Positions 27,213-36,187 are shown, counted from the stretch's first letter. The stretch: DNA of 53,714 nucleotides from Nitrospira sp. (GCA_024998625.1 JACOEL010000026.1:1-53714), one strand, 5' to 3'. Notes: a model not told the origin generated them from the sequence alone. Made by a program: numbers and translations.

Positions 27213-27228
27213 CCCGTTGGGGACACCA
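27213..27228 (+). repeat. Right attachment-site core (direct repeat copy 2)
   Basis: A perfect copy of the 16-base tRNA-Glu 3' end at 40-55. Here it lacks the rest of a tRNA, so it is the far junction left by integration. Together with the preceding bases it forms a small hairpin GTCCCC-GTT-GGGGAC (27210-27224). The region 26905-27472 holds, besides this site and the operon promoter, no supported gene. Confidence 0.88.
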
Positions 27229-27472
27229 CACTACTCCCGGTTATTCGTTGGCTCAACCTTGAGAGGAACATTCTTTTCAGATAGTACCGCCATTTCACAG
27301 ATAATGTTTCTTGCGGCTTCATGGAGGAAGGTTCTTGTCGTGGGAGAGGATCTCCGTAGGGCCGGTAGGTAGGATCTCGCTGCCTCCCAGATCTCGACCA
27401 CGAACCAGCATCTGTTACCCGCCTCATGATCCGGTGTCGTTACGCTTGAGTAACGTACGGAGCCTCTCAGTG

Positions 27473-30247
27473 ATGAATATAGCCGTTCGCTGGTTCCACG
27501 CCTTCCGATCGCCGCGGTATTCAGGCAGGACCGAAAGGCGATGGTATGCCCTCTGTGCCGTCATCCTCGTGGTCACGGCGGCTATTGATGTCTACACGCC
27601 ATTGGGGATTGCGGCTGGGGTGGGGTATCTGCTCGCCGTGGTCGTGGCCGGAATGGTGGACGAGGTACGACTTCCTTGGCGCGTGGCAGCTGTCTCGATC
27701 GGACTCACCGGGATGGGAGTCTTTTGGTCTCCACCGGGTGGTGCCGTATGGATCGGAGCCACGAATCGCGTCGGCCTCGCCATGGCCATCCTGTTGACGG
27801 CCTGGATCGTCGTTCAATGGCGCGTGGCCACCCACAGTCGCTCCCACGATCTCGCTGTTCGATTGCAGTCCATCCTCAGACATAGTCAGACAAGCATTTT
27901 CCTCAAAGACCTGCAGGGACGATACCTCGAGGTGAGCGAACAGTTTCTGTCTCTGACCGGGTTCTCTGCCGAGATGGTGATCGGGAAAACTGATCGAGAC
28001 ATGTTCCCCCCTGAATTGGTCGCAATCTATCGGGAACATGACGCCCAGGTTATCCAAGCCGGTGCGGCCATGAATTTTGAAGAGACCGTGCCGATGAGCG
28101 ATGGTCTGCACTTCAATATTGTTTGCAGGTTTCCGTTGCGTGACGGGCAGGGATCGATCGTGGCCATCGGCGGGATTGCCACGGATATCACCGCCCGATT
28201 GCAGGCAGAGGCTGCTCGGAGCGAGGCTCAGGAACGTTTCGATCTCGTTGTCACCGCGACACAGACTGGAATCTGGGACTGGGACCTGCACACCAACCAC
28301 ATGTATTACTGCCCACTGTGGAAGGCGAGTCTGGGATATCAGGAGTACGAGATTTCCAACTCGCCGACGGAGTGGGAATCCCGATTACATCCCGATGACA
28401 AAGCTCGCGCATTTGCGCTTGTGGATGACTATTTATCCGGGCGCATCGGCACATATGAGCTGGAGCACCGCCTGCGTCATAAAGACGGCAGCTACCGATG
28501 GATTCAGACTTTTGCCCTGTTGCAGCGAGATGCCGAGAAACGACCCCGCCGGATGACCGGGTCGCACGTGGATATTACCGAACGGAAACGAGCCGAAGAG
28601 GCGTTGGCGCAGAGTGAGTCCACTCTGCGGAGCTTCTTCGACAGCGGCGTCATGATGATGGGGATTGTGGAACTGCTGGACGGCGATATCCTGCATGTCT
28701 CAGACAACCGCTGTGTGGCGAGCTTCTTCGGCACAACGCCGGAATTGATGCAGGGGCGACTTGCGTCGGAGCTTGGCGTCCCGCCGGACATCATCGCGTT
28801 GTGGCACCGATCGTACAACGAAAGCGAACGGACGAAACAACCGGTGCGATTCGAATATGTCCACCCGCAAATAGGCAGCGGGGTCGAACTGCGCCTTTCC
28901 GCCACCGTCTGTTGGATTGGAACAGGACCAAGTGGGCGGTCGCGTTATTCCTACGTGGTGGACGATGTCACGGAAGCACGATGCTTGGCAGAAGCGCTGA
29001 GCCAGACGGCTGAGCGATACCACGGGGTGGTGACTGCGCTGGCAGAAGGTGTCGTCCTGCATGATGAGCAAGGGAGGATTATCGCCTGTAATCCGAGCGC
29101 GGAGCGGATTCTTGGGCTCACGGCCGACCAACTGCTGGGGCGGACGCCGGTCGACCCGGGATGGCAGGCGATCCACGAAGATGGGAGTCACTTTGCCCCT
29201 GATGAACGCCCGCCGATGGTCACGCTTCGGACCGGTCGTCCCTGCACGAATGTTATTATGGGTCTGTCTCGCCCGACCGGGGAACAGCGATGGATTTCGA
29301 TCAATACGCAAGCGCTGCAGAGGGCCGGAGAGGAGCGTCCCTACGCGGTCGTCGGGTCTTTCCATGACATTACCGAGCGCCGTCGGGCGGAGCAGGCCTT
29401 GCTGGAGGTGCAGAGTCAGCTGGAGCAACGCGTGCGCGAGCGAACGGCGAGGATTCAGCAACTTGAATCCCAGCGGTCTCAGGCGGAAAAACTCGCGGCG
29501 CTGGGTCACCTCGCCGCTGACATTGCCCATGAAGTGAACAATCCCCTGGCAGGGATCACCAATGCGTTTCGCCTGGTGAAGCAGGGAATCGGGAGCGAGC
29601 ATCGACATTATCGATTCGTCGATCTCATCGATCGCGAAATTCAACGCCTCACGGCGATCGTGAAAAAGATGTACACCCTATATCAGGGCCTCCCGGCGAC
29701 CGAACGACAGGCCAGCGGCATAGCAGAATTGCTCCAGGACGTGACCACATTGCTGGAGCATAGAATGACCGCGAAACGACTCCGGTTACGAACGGAGGTA
29801 GATACACCCCTTCAGGTGGTCAATGTGCCACGTTCCGATCTGTTTCAGGTGTTGCTCAATCTCGTGCAGAACGCCATCGATGCCTCTCTCCCCGGCAGTG
29901 AGGTGGTGCTGAACGTGTCCGAGCGCGATGGGCTGCTGCGATGGAGCGTGACCGATAGTGGGACGGGGATAGCTCCGGACATCTTGCCCCGTATTTTCGA
30001 ACCATTTTTTACGACGAAGCCCGGTGCCGGTTGGCAGGGACTCGGACTCGGGTTATCTGTGTCGCGTGGGCTGGTGCAAGCCATGGGGGGGCGGATCGAA
30101 GTTCAGACTGACCTGCAACGAGGTTCGACGTTCACGATAATCCATCCGCTGGGACGGCCGGGTCCGGGGGAGGGAGTGTGTGCACCTCTGGCCGCAAAAA
30201 AGGAGCAGAAGGATGACGACCATGCCACAACGCATTCTTATTGCTGA
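27473..30247 (+). CDS. Membrane multi-PAS sensor histidine kinase
   Basis: 924 aa from ATG 27473; the frame is open to 27311, but the extra residues are low-complexity and arginine-rich. Hydrophobic segments near the N-terminus (WYALCAVILVVTAAID, VGYLLAVVVAGMV, VGLAMAILLTAWIVVQW) form an integral membrane module. Four PAS-type domains follow, e.g. FLKDLQGRYLEVSEQFLSLT and VVLHDEQGRIIACNPSAERI. The phospho-acceptor His686 is in IAHEVNNPLAG. The ATPase domain has NLVQNAIDAS, DSGTGI and GLGLGLS. A six-base inverted repeat CGTTAC/GTAACG lies 18 bases before the start. The 3' end overlaps the response-regulator gene, its evident partner. The sensed signal is unknown. Confidence 0.92.
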   Translation: MNIAVRWFHAFRSPRYSGRTERRWYALCAVILVVTAAIDVYTPLGIAAGVGYLLAVVVAGMVDEVRLPWRVAAVSIGLTGMGVFWSPPGGAVWIGATNRVGLAMAILLTAWIVVQWRVATHSRSHDLAVRLQSILRHSQTSIFLKDLQGRYLEVSEQFLSLTGFSAEMVIGKTDRDMFPPELVAIYREHDAQVIQAGAAMNFEETVPMSDGLHFNIVCRFPLRDGQGSIVAIGGIATDITARLQAEAARSEAQERFDLVVTATQTGIWDWDLHTNHMYYCPLWKASLGYQEYEISNSPTEWESRLHPDDKARAFALVDDYLSGRIGTYELEHRLRHKDGSYRWIQTFALLQRDAEKRPRRMTGSHVDITERKRAEEALAQSESTLRSFFDSGVMMMGIVELLDGDILHVSDNRCVASFFGTTPELMQGRLASELGVPPDIIALWHRSYNESERTKQPVRFEYVHPQIGSGVELRLSATVCWIGTGPSGRSRYSYVVDDVTEARCLAEALSQTAERYHGVVTALAEGVVLHDEQGRIIACNPSAERILGLTADQLLGRTPVDPGWQAIHEDGSHFAPDERPPMVTLRTGRPCTNVIMGLSRPTGEQRWISINTQALQRAGEERPYAVVGSFHDITERRRAEQALLEVQSQLEQRVRERTARIQQLESQRSQAEKLAALGHLAADIAHEVNNPLAGITNAFRLVKQGIGSEHRHYRFVDLIDREIQRLTAIVKKMYTLYQGLPATERQASGIAELLQDVTTLLEHRMTAKRLRLRTEVDTPLQVVNVPRSDLFQVLLNLVQNAIDASLPGSEVVLNVSERDGLLRWSVTDSGTGIAPDILPRIFEPFFTTKPGAGWQGLGLGLSVSRGLVQAMGGRIEVQTDLQRGSTFTIIHPLGRPGPGEGVCAPLAAKKEQKDDDHATTHSYC

Positions 30248-30974
30248 TGACGAAGAGACGTTTCGGGAATCCACGGCGGAAATTCTTGCTGAGGCAGGAT
30301 ATGTGTGCCGCGCAGCCAGGGATGCGGCTGAGGCCGAGAGCCTGCTGGAAACCGGTTACGATTTGCTGCTTACCGATGTCCGGATGCCGGGGAATTCTCA
30401 ACTTGAGTTTCTTGAGACTGTTTCTAGGCGACATCCCGAGCTTCCCGTGGTGGTGATTACGGGGTACCCGACGGTCGGGACTGCGGTCGAGTCGTTTCGT
30501 CTCTCGATTGTGGACTACCTGATCAAACCGATCGGCCTGGAGGATCTGAAGCGGGCGGTGGAGCGCGGGCTTCGACGAAGGACCCTTGTGGGTGCCGTGA
30601 ATGATGCGATGGCTGAGACAGCCAAGGTGGCTGGAATTTTCGATCAACTGGGACGGTCGATGAGTGAATTCGGGCGTGGAGGATCCCAGTTGGAATGGAG
30701 CGCCCATGAATATATGGCCCAGGCCATGGGGCACATCGCGCGGTTGTCGGCGCTCGTCGGTCGAACGTTGGAGGCCTCGCGCGGAAGCAAGCCCCAAGCT
30801 CCCACGGACGTCTGCGCCTTAATGCAGTGCCCCAGGCTGGACCGGTATGAGGCGGCCATTCAGGACGCAGTTGCGGTCATGGAGCGTACACGAAGCTCGT
30901 TCAAGTCGAAGGAGATCGGCGCGTTGCGGCAGCGGCTGGAAACCCTCTTGCGAGAGGGACGCCGACCGGGCTGA
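30213..30974 (+). CDS. Response regulator with unclassified C-terminal domain
   Basis: 253 aa from ATG 30213 with AGGAG seven bases upstream. A receiver domain spans residues ~6-125: acidic pair DDEE, phospho-acceptor Asp55 in LLLTDVRMPG, the conserved Thr in VVVITGYP and Lys in YLIKPIG. The remaining ~130 residues are helical (AMAETAKVAGIFDQLG, AMGHIARLSALVGRTL) and show no helix-turn-helix, GGDEF or HD motif. It overlaps the kinase gene by 35 bases, so the two form a cognate pair. Output may be a protein contact, perhaps with the MCP-like protein downstream. Confidence 0.88.
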   Translation: MTTMPQRILIADDEETFRESTAEILAEAGYVCRAARDAAEAESLLETGYDLLLTDVRMPGNSQLEFLETVSRRHPELPVVVITGYPTVGTAVESFRLSIVDYLIKPIGLEDLKRAVERGLRRRTLVGAVNDAMAETAKVAGIFDQLGRSMSEFGRGGSQLEWSAHEYMAQAMGHIARLSALVGRTLEASRGSKPQAPTDVCALMQCPRLDRYEAAIQDAVAVMERTRSSFKSKEIGALRQRLETLLREGRRPG

Positions 30975-31005
30975 TTCCCCTGGTATACCCGATGCACCAG
31001 GGGAA
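30975..31005 (+). other. Perfect hairpin directly after the response-regulator stop
   Basis: TTCCCCTGGT (30975-30984) and ACCAGGGGAA (30996-31005) pair perfectly over 10 bases with an 11-base loop, beginning on the base after the TGA. No T-run follows, so it may stabilise the mRNA end or form part of a leader rather than terminate by itself. Confidence 0.5.
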
Positions 31006-31117
31006 ACTGCCCATCAAGTTACGCGAGGCATTTGCCGATAACGGTGGGGAGGCAAGGAGTTGGTTGCGCGAGCGCGTGGCCAGCCTGAGCGGCAGGGGAA
31101 AGCCTTGCACGTGGTAG

Positions 31118-31157
31118 GCGCATGGGTGTCCTTTGATGGAGCCATGCGCTTTTTTTT
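31118..31157 (+). terminator. Rho-independent terminator
   Basis: GCGCATGG (31118-31125) pairs with CCATGCGC (31142-31149), followed directly by eight T. It ends transcription from the kinase/regulator pair and separates it from the MCP-like gene starting at 31221. Confidence 0.85.
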
Positions 31158-31220
31158 GCCTTCTTCCTTCCATGATGACAGGGGTGTCGTCATGGGGAGA
31201 CCAGAGAAGGAGCGTTTCTC

Positions 31221-32357
31221 ATGACGATCTGGTTTTCCGGGAACGTGTTCGCGTATGTCCTGGCTTCGGTTTCTGTCCTGCTCTACTTACGGGAGCGACG
31301 ACGGCTGCAGGAGGCGTGCAAGGCGTGCGACCGACAAGCGACCGCACATCAATGTGAGCGTCAGGCCTGGGGACGGATGACCGGAGCGGCGGCGCCGCTG
31401 TTTCCTGCATTTGTTCGTGAGTTGAGGGAAGTCATGTCCCTCACGGAGACGGTGGCGTTGGATCTGTGCCAGCGATTTCAGCGCATTGCCCAACAGGCTG
31501 CACCCGGGGCGAGAGATGGCATGGGGGAGAACCATCAGTCACAGCAGGATGAAACGGCCGCTATGCAGCAGACCCTCGACGACATTCAGCGGATGCTGGA
31601 TCAATTCGTCGAGAATGTGGGTCGGTTGGCGGAAGCCTCAAGCAGCTCGGTGACGGCGATGTCGGAGATGGAGACGCACACCAAAGGCATCGCGACGATG
31701 CTGGACCACTTGGAGTTTGTGGCCAGCGAAACGACGTTATTGTCCTTGAATGCATCCATTGAGGCCGCTCGAGCCGGCGAACATGGCCGTGGATTTGCGG
31801 TGGTCGCCCATGAGGTGTCGAAATTGGCGACTCAGTCCGGGCGCGCGGCCGGCGACATTCATCGTCTGGTCAAAAGTGTGGATGCCAGCATCGATCGAGC
31901 CAAAACGACCATGAAACATGTGGACGCGCTTGCGGCCCGGTATCAGGTGGAGACGAGGGATGTTCGTGCGCAAGTAGAGGCGGTGACGACGGCGATGTCT
32001 GCGAGTCAAGCGAGCCTGGAGGCGCGCGTCGCTGAAGCCGATCAACGTACCAGGAAGTTGTCCCAGGACATCGCGGGAATTGTCGTGTCGTTACAGTCCC
32101 AGGATGTGACTCGGCAACGCATTGAAAAGGTCACGATCCCGTTGGAGCAGTTGCACCGGTCTCTGTCGAAGTTGCCTGTCGACCTCGAAGGCATCGACCG
32201 CGAGTCCTCCAGGCTCACCGAGACCCTTGAGCAGGTTGCCGCAGAATGTGTGCAGCTCGGGCTGCATCCATGTGCAGAGAGAGCGTCTGTCCGGGGCCGG
32301 GAGGCGGTGACTGCCGCCGTCGAGTCCGATGTGGAGATTGAGGGACAAGGAGCGTGA
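31221..32357 (+). CDS. Short methyl-accepting chemotaxis-type signalling protein
   Basis: 378 aa with GAAGGAG upstream of the ATG. One N-terminal membrane helix ([16 protein letters not shown]) precedes a charged linker without a clear HAMP or periplasmic sensor. The MCP signalling hairpin is unmistakable: [20 protein letters not shown] and [20 protein letters not shown] around residues 170-215. Downstream helices end with [20 protein letters not shown]. It should form a membrane-anchored array component talking to CheA/CheW, or a sensor for another CheA-like output. It follows the kinase/regulator pair after a terminator, so it is probably transcribed separately. Confidence 0.87.
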   Translation: MTIWFSGNVFAYVLASVSVLLYLRERRRLQEACKACDRQATAHQCERQAWGRMTGAAAPLFPAFVRELREVMSLTETVALDLCQRFQRIAQQAAPGARDGMGENHQSQQDETAAMQQTLDDIQRMLDQFVENVGRLAEASSSSVTAMSEMETHTKGIATMLDHLEFVASETTLLSLNASIEAARAGEHGRGFAVVAHEVSKLATQSGRAAGDIHRLVKSVDASIDRAKTTMKHVDALAARYQVETRDVRAQVEAVTTAMSASQASLEARVAEADQRTRKLSQDIAGIVVSLQSQDVTRQRIEKVTIPLEQLHRSLSKLPVDLEGIDRESSRLTETLEQVAAECVQLGLHPCAERASVRGREAVTAAVESDVEIEGQGA

Positions 32358-32540
32358 GCGGCCCCTCCGACAGTCTATTCTGTGGTCCTGCGTACCATCG
32401 AACAAGCATACTCGTATTTGTCCCCTTTGTTGCGAACGACCAGTGCGCGGTTGACCTTGAGCAGTGAACGCACTCGGGGTTGTGTCGCAGGACAGAGATT
32501 TCCCTTGCCGGAGCCTGCGCGAGAAGATGATGCCGGTAAG

Positions 32541-33140
32541 CTAGGCAATCATAATGCCGGTCGACGGGTGCGCATGAGATCTATGGTCGGAAAGCCGAGG
32601 CGCGTGGCCTGCTCGACGAGGCGTTGAGACGAGGCGTTGATAGGTAGCCTCCTCCAGCTGGGGTGTTCTCGAGAGAATCCAGAGAAACCGACGATCCGGT
32701 GTGCCGACCATCGCGGTTCGGTATTCCGGATCAAGCGCCAGAATCCAGTAGTTCCCATCCCGTGATGACCCGAAGAGCCGCGCGAAGAAGTTATCGAAGA
32801 CCACGGTGAGCCGTGCATTGGTTTTAGGGTCGAACACCGTCGCCACACCCTCCGCCCGATCAACTCTTCCCCTGTCGGTGCGGCACTCATTGTGAACTCC
32901 GATGCTGCCGTCCGGACGGCTGGTATAAATGGCTTTCGAGTCAACGCAGTGCCGCTGAAACCACATCGGTAGCCGGGCGATCTCGTACCACGTTCCCGCG
33001 TAGCGGGCGAGATCCACCGACGGCACAGTCGGCAATGTGTCCTTGTGCTCCACGCCCACACAGGCGGTGACGGTAAGGCAGAGAGCCAAAACCGTCAATC
33101 TCACGCTCAATCCGATCCAGCCACCTGCCACGCCTCGCAT
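32541..33140 (-). pseudogene. Lipocalin family lipoprotein, copy 1 with frameshifted C-terminus
   Basis: The frame matches copy 2 almost base for base: lipobox VTAC, lipocalin N-terminal motif YAGTWYEIARLPMWFQ, then the Blc-type core. A 13-base tandem duplication (GACGAGGCGTTGA at 32615-32627 and again 32628-32640) shifts the frame near the end. The last ~25 residues are therefore replaced by an unrelated tail ending THAHPSTGIMIA-like sequence in the new frame. The original frame would have ended near 32549. The N-terminal extension (YGSINKLL before MRG) is conserved with copy 2, so the true start may be upstream, as far as a GTG at 33221. An IS5-type element begins eight bases beyond that and could have cut off its promoter. 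Only the last C-terminal strand or helix is changed, so partial activity cannot be excluded. Confidence 0.75.
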
Positions 33141-33143
33141 CAG
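32556..33143. repeat. Long direct repeat, copy A (lipocalin gene body)
   Basis: 588 bases that match 39253-39827 (575 bases) essentially perfectly. The length difference is exactly the 13-base tandem duplication, and I see one substitution (ATCTATGG versus ATCTGTGG). Similarity falls abruptly to roughly 70% just upstream of the MRG codons, a pattern expected from gene conversion between older paralogues. Confidence 0.9.
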
Positions 33144-33228
33144 CAGTTTATTAATCGACCCATACAATTCCAACGAACCAAGTTTCTGATCCCCCTCTGT
33201 AAAGTACCGTCGGGACACCACTTCTTAA

Positions 33229-34392
33229 GGAAGCTCTGATTAATTCTTCTGTATGATGATCTCGCTGTACATCACGTGAGCCACAAGGGCTCCCTCCACA
33301 CATCGGGGACAGTCCGGCTCCTTTGAGCGGGGGCTCCATGGAGTCTTCGGGCAACCCGTCCTTCCTGATTAAGGACTGGCCAGGAGGCGTCGCCGGGCGA
33401 GATAGAGACTGGTTACACCACAGGTGACCGAGAGCCAGTTGGTATTCTTCACCAGCCCACGGTAGCGCACGTTCGCAAATCCGAAGATCCGCTTGATCAC
33501 TAGGAAGACACGTTCGATTTTGGCGCGGACCTTTGACTTGGTGCGGTTCTGGTTGCATTCCGCCTCGCTCAAAGTCCGATGACGGTGGGCTTCCGTGTGG
33601 ATGAAGCTCTTGGCGCAAAGGGCGTGGTGCCGGATCACATCGCGTTGCCTGCTGTAGGCGGCATCGCCCCACACGCGGGTCTCCTGCCTATGCAGTAGCG
33701 TGGGCAACATCTGGCTGTCATGTACATTCGCGGCGGTGGCCGCCACTGAATGAGTCAGCTTGGTCCGGCTATCCACGCCGATATGGGCCTTCATGCCGAA
33801 ATACCACTGGTTGCCCTTCTTCGTCTGATGCATCTCCGGATCCCGTGCCTTCCGGCGATTCTTCGTGGAACTCGGCGCGTTGATGATGGTGGCATCCACA
33901 ATGGTCCCCCGGCTGACCCACAGGCCCTGCTCGGCTAAATACATTCGGATCAAGGCAACCAGATGCTCGCCCAACTGGTGGGCTTCCAGCAGATGGCGAA
34001 ACTTACAGATCGTGGTTTCATCGGGCGCGGGCTCACAGCCCAGATCAATGCCCACGAAGTGCCGCATGGCCCGCGAGTCATACAGCACCTCCTTCACCGC
34101 CGGGTCGGACAGGTTGAACCAATGTTGTGGGAAATGGATGTGGAGCATCCGCTCGACTCCGACCGCCGGACGACCGGCCCCCTCCGCCTTGGGATGTACG
34201 GCTCGATGACCGCTGTCAGATCGCTCCATGGAATCACCTGCTCCATCTCCGCCAGAAACCGCTCGCGGCGTGTCGGTTTCCGATACTGTTCCAAGCTGGC
34301 TTCCGCAAAGATCTGTTGCTGCATAGTGGGCTTCCTCATCCGTGCAGGCAGATCCATAGCAGAACTCCCGAGGAGAATAAATCAGAGATTCC
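33229..34392. mobile_element. IS5-family insertion sequence (1164 bp)
   Basis: Imperfect terminal inverted repeats: left GGAAGCTCTGATTAATTCTT (33229-33248) and right, read inward, GGAATCTCTGATTTATTCTC (34392-34373), 16 of 20 identical. TAA flanks both ends, consistent with the 3-bp TNA duplications of some IS5 subgroups. It encodes one transposase on the minus strand, which is frameshifted. The insertion lies just upstream of lipocalin copy 1. Confidence 0.82.
33369..34324 (-). pseudogene. IS5-family DDE transposase, frameshifted
   Basis: Two overlapping frames make up one transposase. The N-terminal part (from ATG 34324: MQQQIFAEASLEQYRKPTRR, through ...IPWSDLTAVIEPY) leaves frame near 34197. 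The remainder continues in the next frame (HPKAEGAGRP ... HFPQHWFNLSDPAVKEVLYD) to the stop at 33369. A missing base after the codon for Tyr in IEPY explains both. The DDE core is otherwise intact: GTIVDATIINAPSSTKN, WGDAAYSRQRDV, and RAKIERVFLVIKRIFG. Unless a programmed frameshift is used, the element cannot move by itself. Confidence 0.82.
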
Positions 34393-34735
34393 CTAACTTA
34401 TTCTCGCACCAATCCTGGTGATTCGCATTTCCTGAAGCCCTTGCTTGTGACGCTGGCTGCACGAAAGGGGCTGTCTTGGCTATATTCTTCTTAGGTCTTG
34501 CTGTATGTCGTGCTTGCGGGAGAGCTCTTGATCTCAACGCCCCCGTGGACCTTCCAAGCGAATGGTTAGTTTTCTGGGGGGAAGCAACTACCACCACTGT
34601 CGATGCCGACATGGGGTCGCGTTGTTCTACGAGGCTATGCAGGTGAGCGGCCAAAGGTGCCAAGAGAAGTTGATGCAAAGCGGTATTTTCATTGAGTCAC
34701 GGCCGGCTCATGGGAATGTCGCTCAACTGCATGCG
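34393..34735. other. Intergenic stretch between the two insertion sequences
   Basis: No supported gene in these ~340 bases. No ribosome-binding site plus coding pattern was found on either strand, and there is no obvious IS remnant. It is probably ancestral spacer now isolated between two insertions. Confidence 0.4.
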
Positions 34736-34751
34736 CGCTCGCATTGAGCTC
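34736..34751 (+). repeat. Target-site duplication, left copy (16 bp)
   Basis: CGCTCGCATTGAGCTC occurs here and again, in direct orientation, at 36158-36173, immediately outside the two ends of the IS1202/ISNCY-like element. A 16-base duplication (17 if the shared T is counted) is far longer than the 2-9 bases of most IS families. Confidence 0.88.
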
Positions 34752-36157
34752 TGTAATCCCACAATGATAATGTCCGCTTCTCCCACAGTAGCAAGGTCCT
34801 CGATAGACTGCCGGCTCTCATCAGGAGGGCAGGATGGTCAGAGAGGACAGGATCGTCATGAGTGGGAGCGAGTTTCGACGAGTCCATGTGATTCGCCAAG
34901 TGGTCGAGCAACAGCTCACGCAACAGCAGGCCAGTGAGGCGCTAGGAGTCACGACGCAGCAGATTCGCCGCCTCCGCCATCGGCTGCAAGCCGAAGGCGA
35001 GAGCGGGCTCGCGCATCGGAGCCGGGGCCAGCCGTCGAACCGGCGGAAACCGGCCGCATTTCAACAGCAGGTTCTTCAACTCTACGCGCGCCACTATGGC
35101 GATTTTGGTCCGACGTTGGCTGTGGAACAGCTGGCGACGCATCATGGCCTCACACTCAGTGATGAGACGCTGCGGCGCTGGCTACAAGCCCAGGGCATTG
35201 ATCATTTTCGGCGCCGGCCACGTCCACACCGCACCTGGCGGGCTCGCCGCGCGCACCGCGGCGAACTGGTGCAGTTGGATGGCTCCCATCATGATTGGTT
35301 CGAGGGGCGCGGCCCCCGATGCGTGCTCATGGCCTACATCGATGATGCGAGCAGCCGGGTGTATGCCCGCTTCTATGACTATGAAGGGACCAGGCCAGCC
35401 CTCGACCGTTTCCAGCGGTACGTGAAGCAGTATGGGCTTCCCCTCGCCGTGTATGCCGATAAGCATACGACCTATCGCTCCCCTGCGGAACCGACGGTGG
35501 AAGAGCAATTAGCCGGCGTCGCCCCGACGAGTCAGTTGGGACGGGCGCTCCGGGACCTGGGCGTCGAGCTGATCGCCGCGCATTCGCCCCAGGCGAAGGG
35601 ACGCATCGAACGACTCTTTCACACCTTGCAAGATCGGCTGGTGAAGGAGATGCGCCTGGCCGGCATCGCCACCCTAGCGGAGGCGAATCAATTCTTGCCG
35701 GTGTGGCTGGCGCAGCACAACCGGTGCTTTGCCGTCCAGCCTGCGCAGGCGGCTGACCTGCATCGCCCGCTTCCGGTCGGCACGGATGTGCGGGCCGTAT
35801 TGGCCCTGCGGACGCGCCGGGTGCTCCGGCGGGATCGGACCGTGGCCCACGGCGGCCAGCTCTACCAAGTCCAGGACCGTGTACGCGCCACGCATGTCGT
35901 CGTAGAAGAGCGGGTGGATGGCACCCTCTGTCTGCTCCATGGTGACCGCCGCCTGACCTATTAGCGCATCGTGAAACCGTCTCCCGCCTTCGTGAATCCG
36001 CCGCCCCCTCAACGACCACGGTCCGTGGGCAAGCCGAAGCCTGCTCATCCGTGGAATCGGGTTGGGACATTCGCGACTGCCCGGCCTCGCGAGGCCAAGC
36101 CATGAACCGGACATTGCTATTGTGGTGGGAAGCGGACATTTCTACAGTGGGTGGACA
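34752..36157. mobile_element. IS1202/ISNCY-like insertion sequence (about 1406 bp)
   Basis: Ends are defined by the flanking 16-bp direct repeats. Both ends start TGT and share CCCAC and ATGTCCGCTTC at the same distance: left TGTAATCCCACAATGATA then ATGTCCGCTTC; right, read inward, TGTCCACCCACTGTAGAA then ATGTCCGCTTC. One intact DDE transposase is encoded on plus. As I recall, the IS1202 family has subgroups with unusually long target duplications, some of about 15-18 bp, which fits. Confidence 0.85.
34834..35964 (+). CDS. DDE (integrase-core) transposase of the IS1202/ISNCY-like element
   Basis: 376 aa with AGGAGGG five bases before the ATG. The N-terminal helix-turn-helix is QQASEALGVTTQQIRRLRHR. 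The retroviral-integrase-type catalytic core shows Asp in GELVQLDGSHHDWF, Asp in LAVYADKHTTYR and Glu in AKGRIERLFHTLQD. The C-terminal part (VLRRDRTVAHGGQLYQVQ) is typical of ISNCY transposases. The frame is intact and the element has clean ends and target repeats, so it may still be active. A start at a second in-frame ATG (34858) is possible. Confidence 0.9.
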   Translation: MVREDRIVMSGSEFRRVHVIRQVVEQQLTQQQASEALGVTTQQIRRLRHRLQAEGESGLAHRSRGQPSNRRKPAAFQQQVLQLYARHYGDFGPTLAVEQLATHHGLTLSDETLRRWLQAQGIDHFRRRPRPHRTWRARRAHRGELVQLDGSHHDWFEGRGPRCVLMAYIDDASSRVYARFYDYEGTRPALDRFQRYVKQYGLPLAVYADKHTTYRSPAEPTVEEQLAGVAPTSQLGRALRDLGVELIAAHSPQAKGRIERLFHTLQDRLVKEMRLAGIATLAEANQFLPVWLAQHNRCFAVQPAQAADLHRPLPVGTDVRAVLALRTRRVLRRDRTVAHGGQLYQVQDRVRATHVVVEERVDGTLCLLHGDRRLTY

Positions 36158-36173
36158 CGCTCGCATTGAGCTC
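36158..36173 (+). repeat. Target-site duplication, right copy (16 bp)
   Basis: Second copy of CGCTCGCATTGAGCTC, immediately after the right end of the IS1202/ISNCY-like element. It lies 15 bases before the stop of the SGNH-like gene, so the insertion spared that gene. Confidence 0.88.
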
Positions 36174-36187
36174 TTGTTGTAACTGCG

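Larger units (their letters stand above)
40..27228. mobile_element. Integrated mobilizable element (IME) with CBASS and a DISARM/Druantia-like defence operon
   Basis: About 27.2 kb is bounded by a 16-bp direct repeat of the tRNA-Glu 3' end. The content, left to right, is a large serine recombinase, a replication module, small accessory genes, MobF relaxase, coupling protein, RHH accessory protein, ArdC-type antirestriction protein, CBASS, and a four-gene helicase/methylase/nuclease operon. No VirB/TraE-type mating-pore genes are present, so it is better called a mobilizable element than a self-transmissible ICE. It would need a helper T4SS for transfer. Most genes run on the minus strand; CBASS and two small genes run on plus. 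Host genes resume beyond 27228. Boundaries are read directly; mobility is inferred. Confidence 0.85.

Noticed and set aside
27201-27228. Second tRNA gene at the right boundary
   Set aside because: Only the last 16 bases of tRNA-Glu are present; there is no anticodon or D arm upstream, so it is an att repeat.
40-27228. Self-transmissible ICE
   Set aside because: No VirB/Trb/Tra mating-pore genes are present between the repeats; only relaxase, coupling protein and accessory protein.
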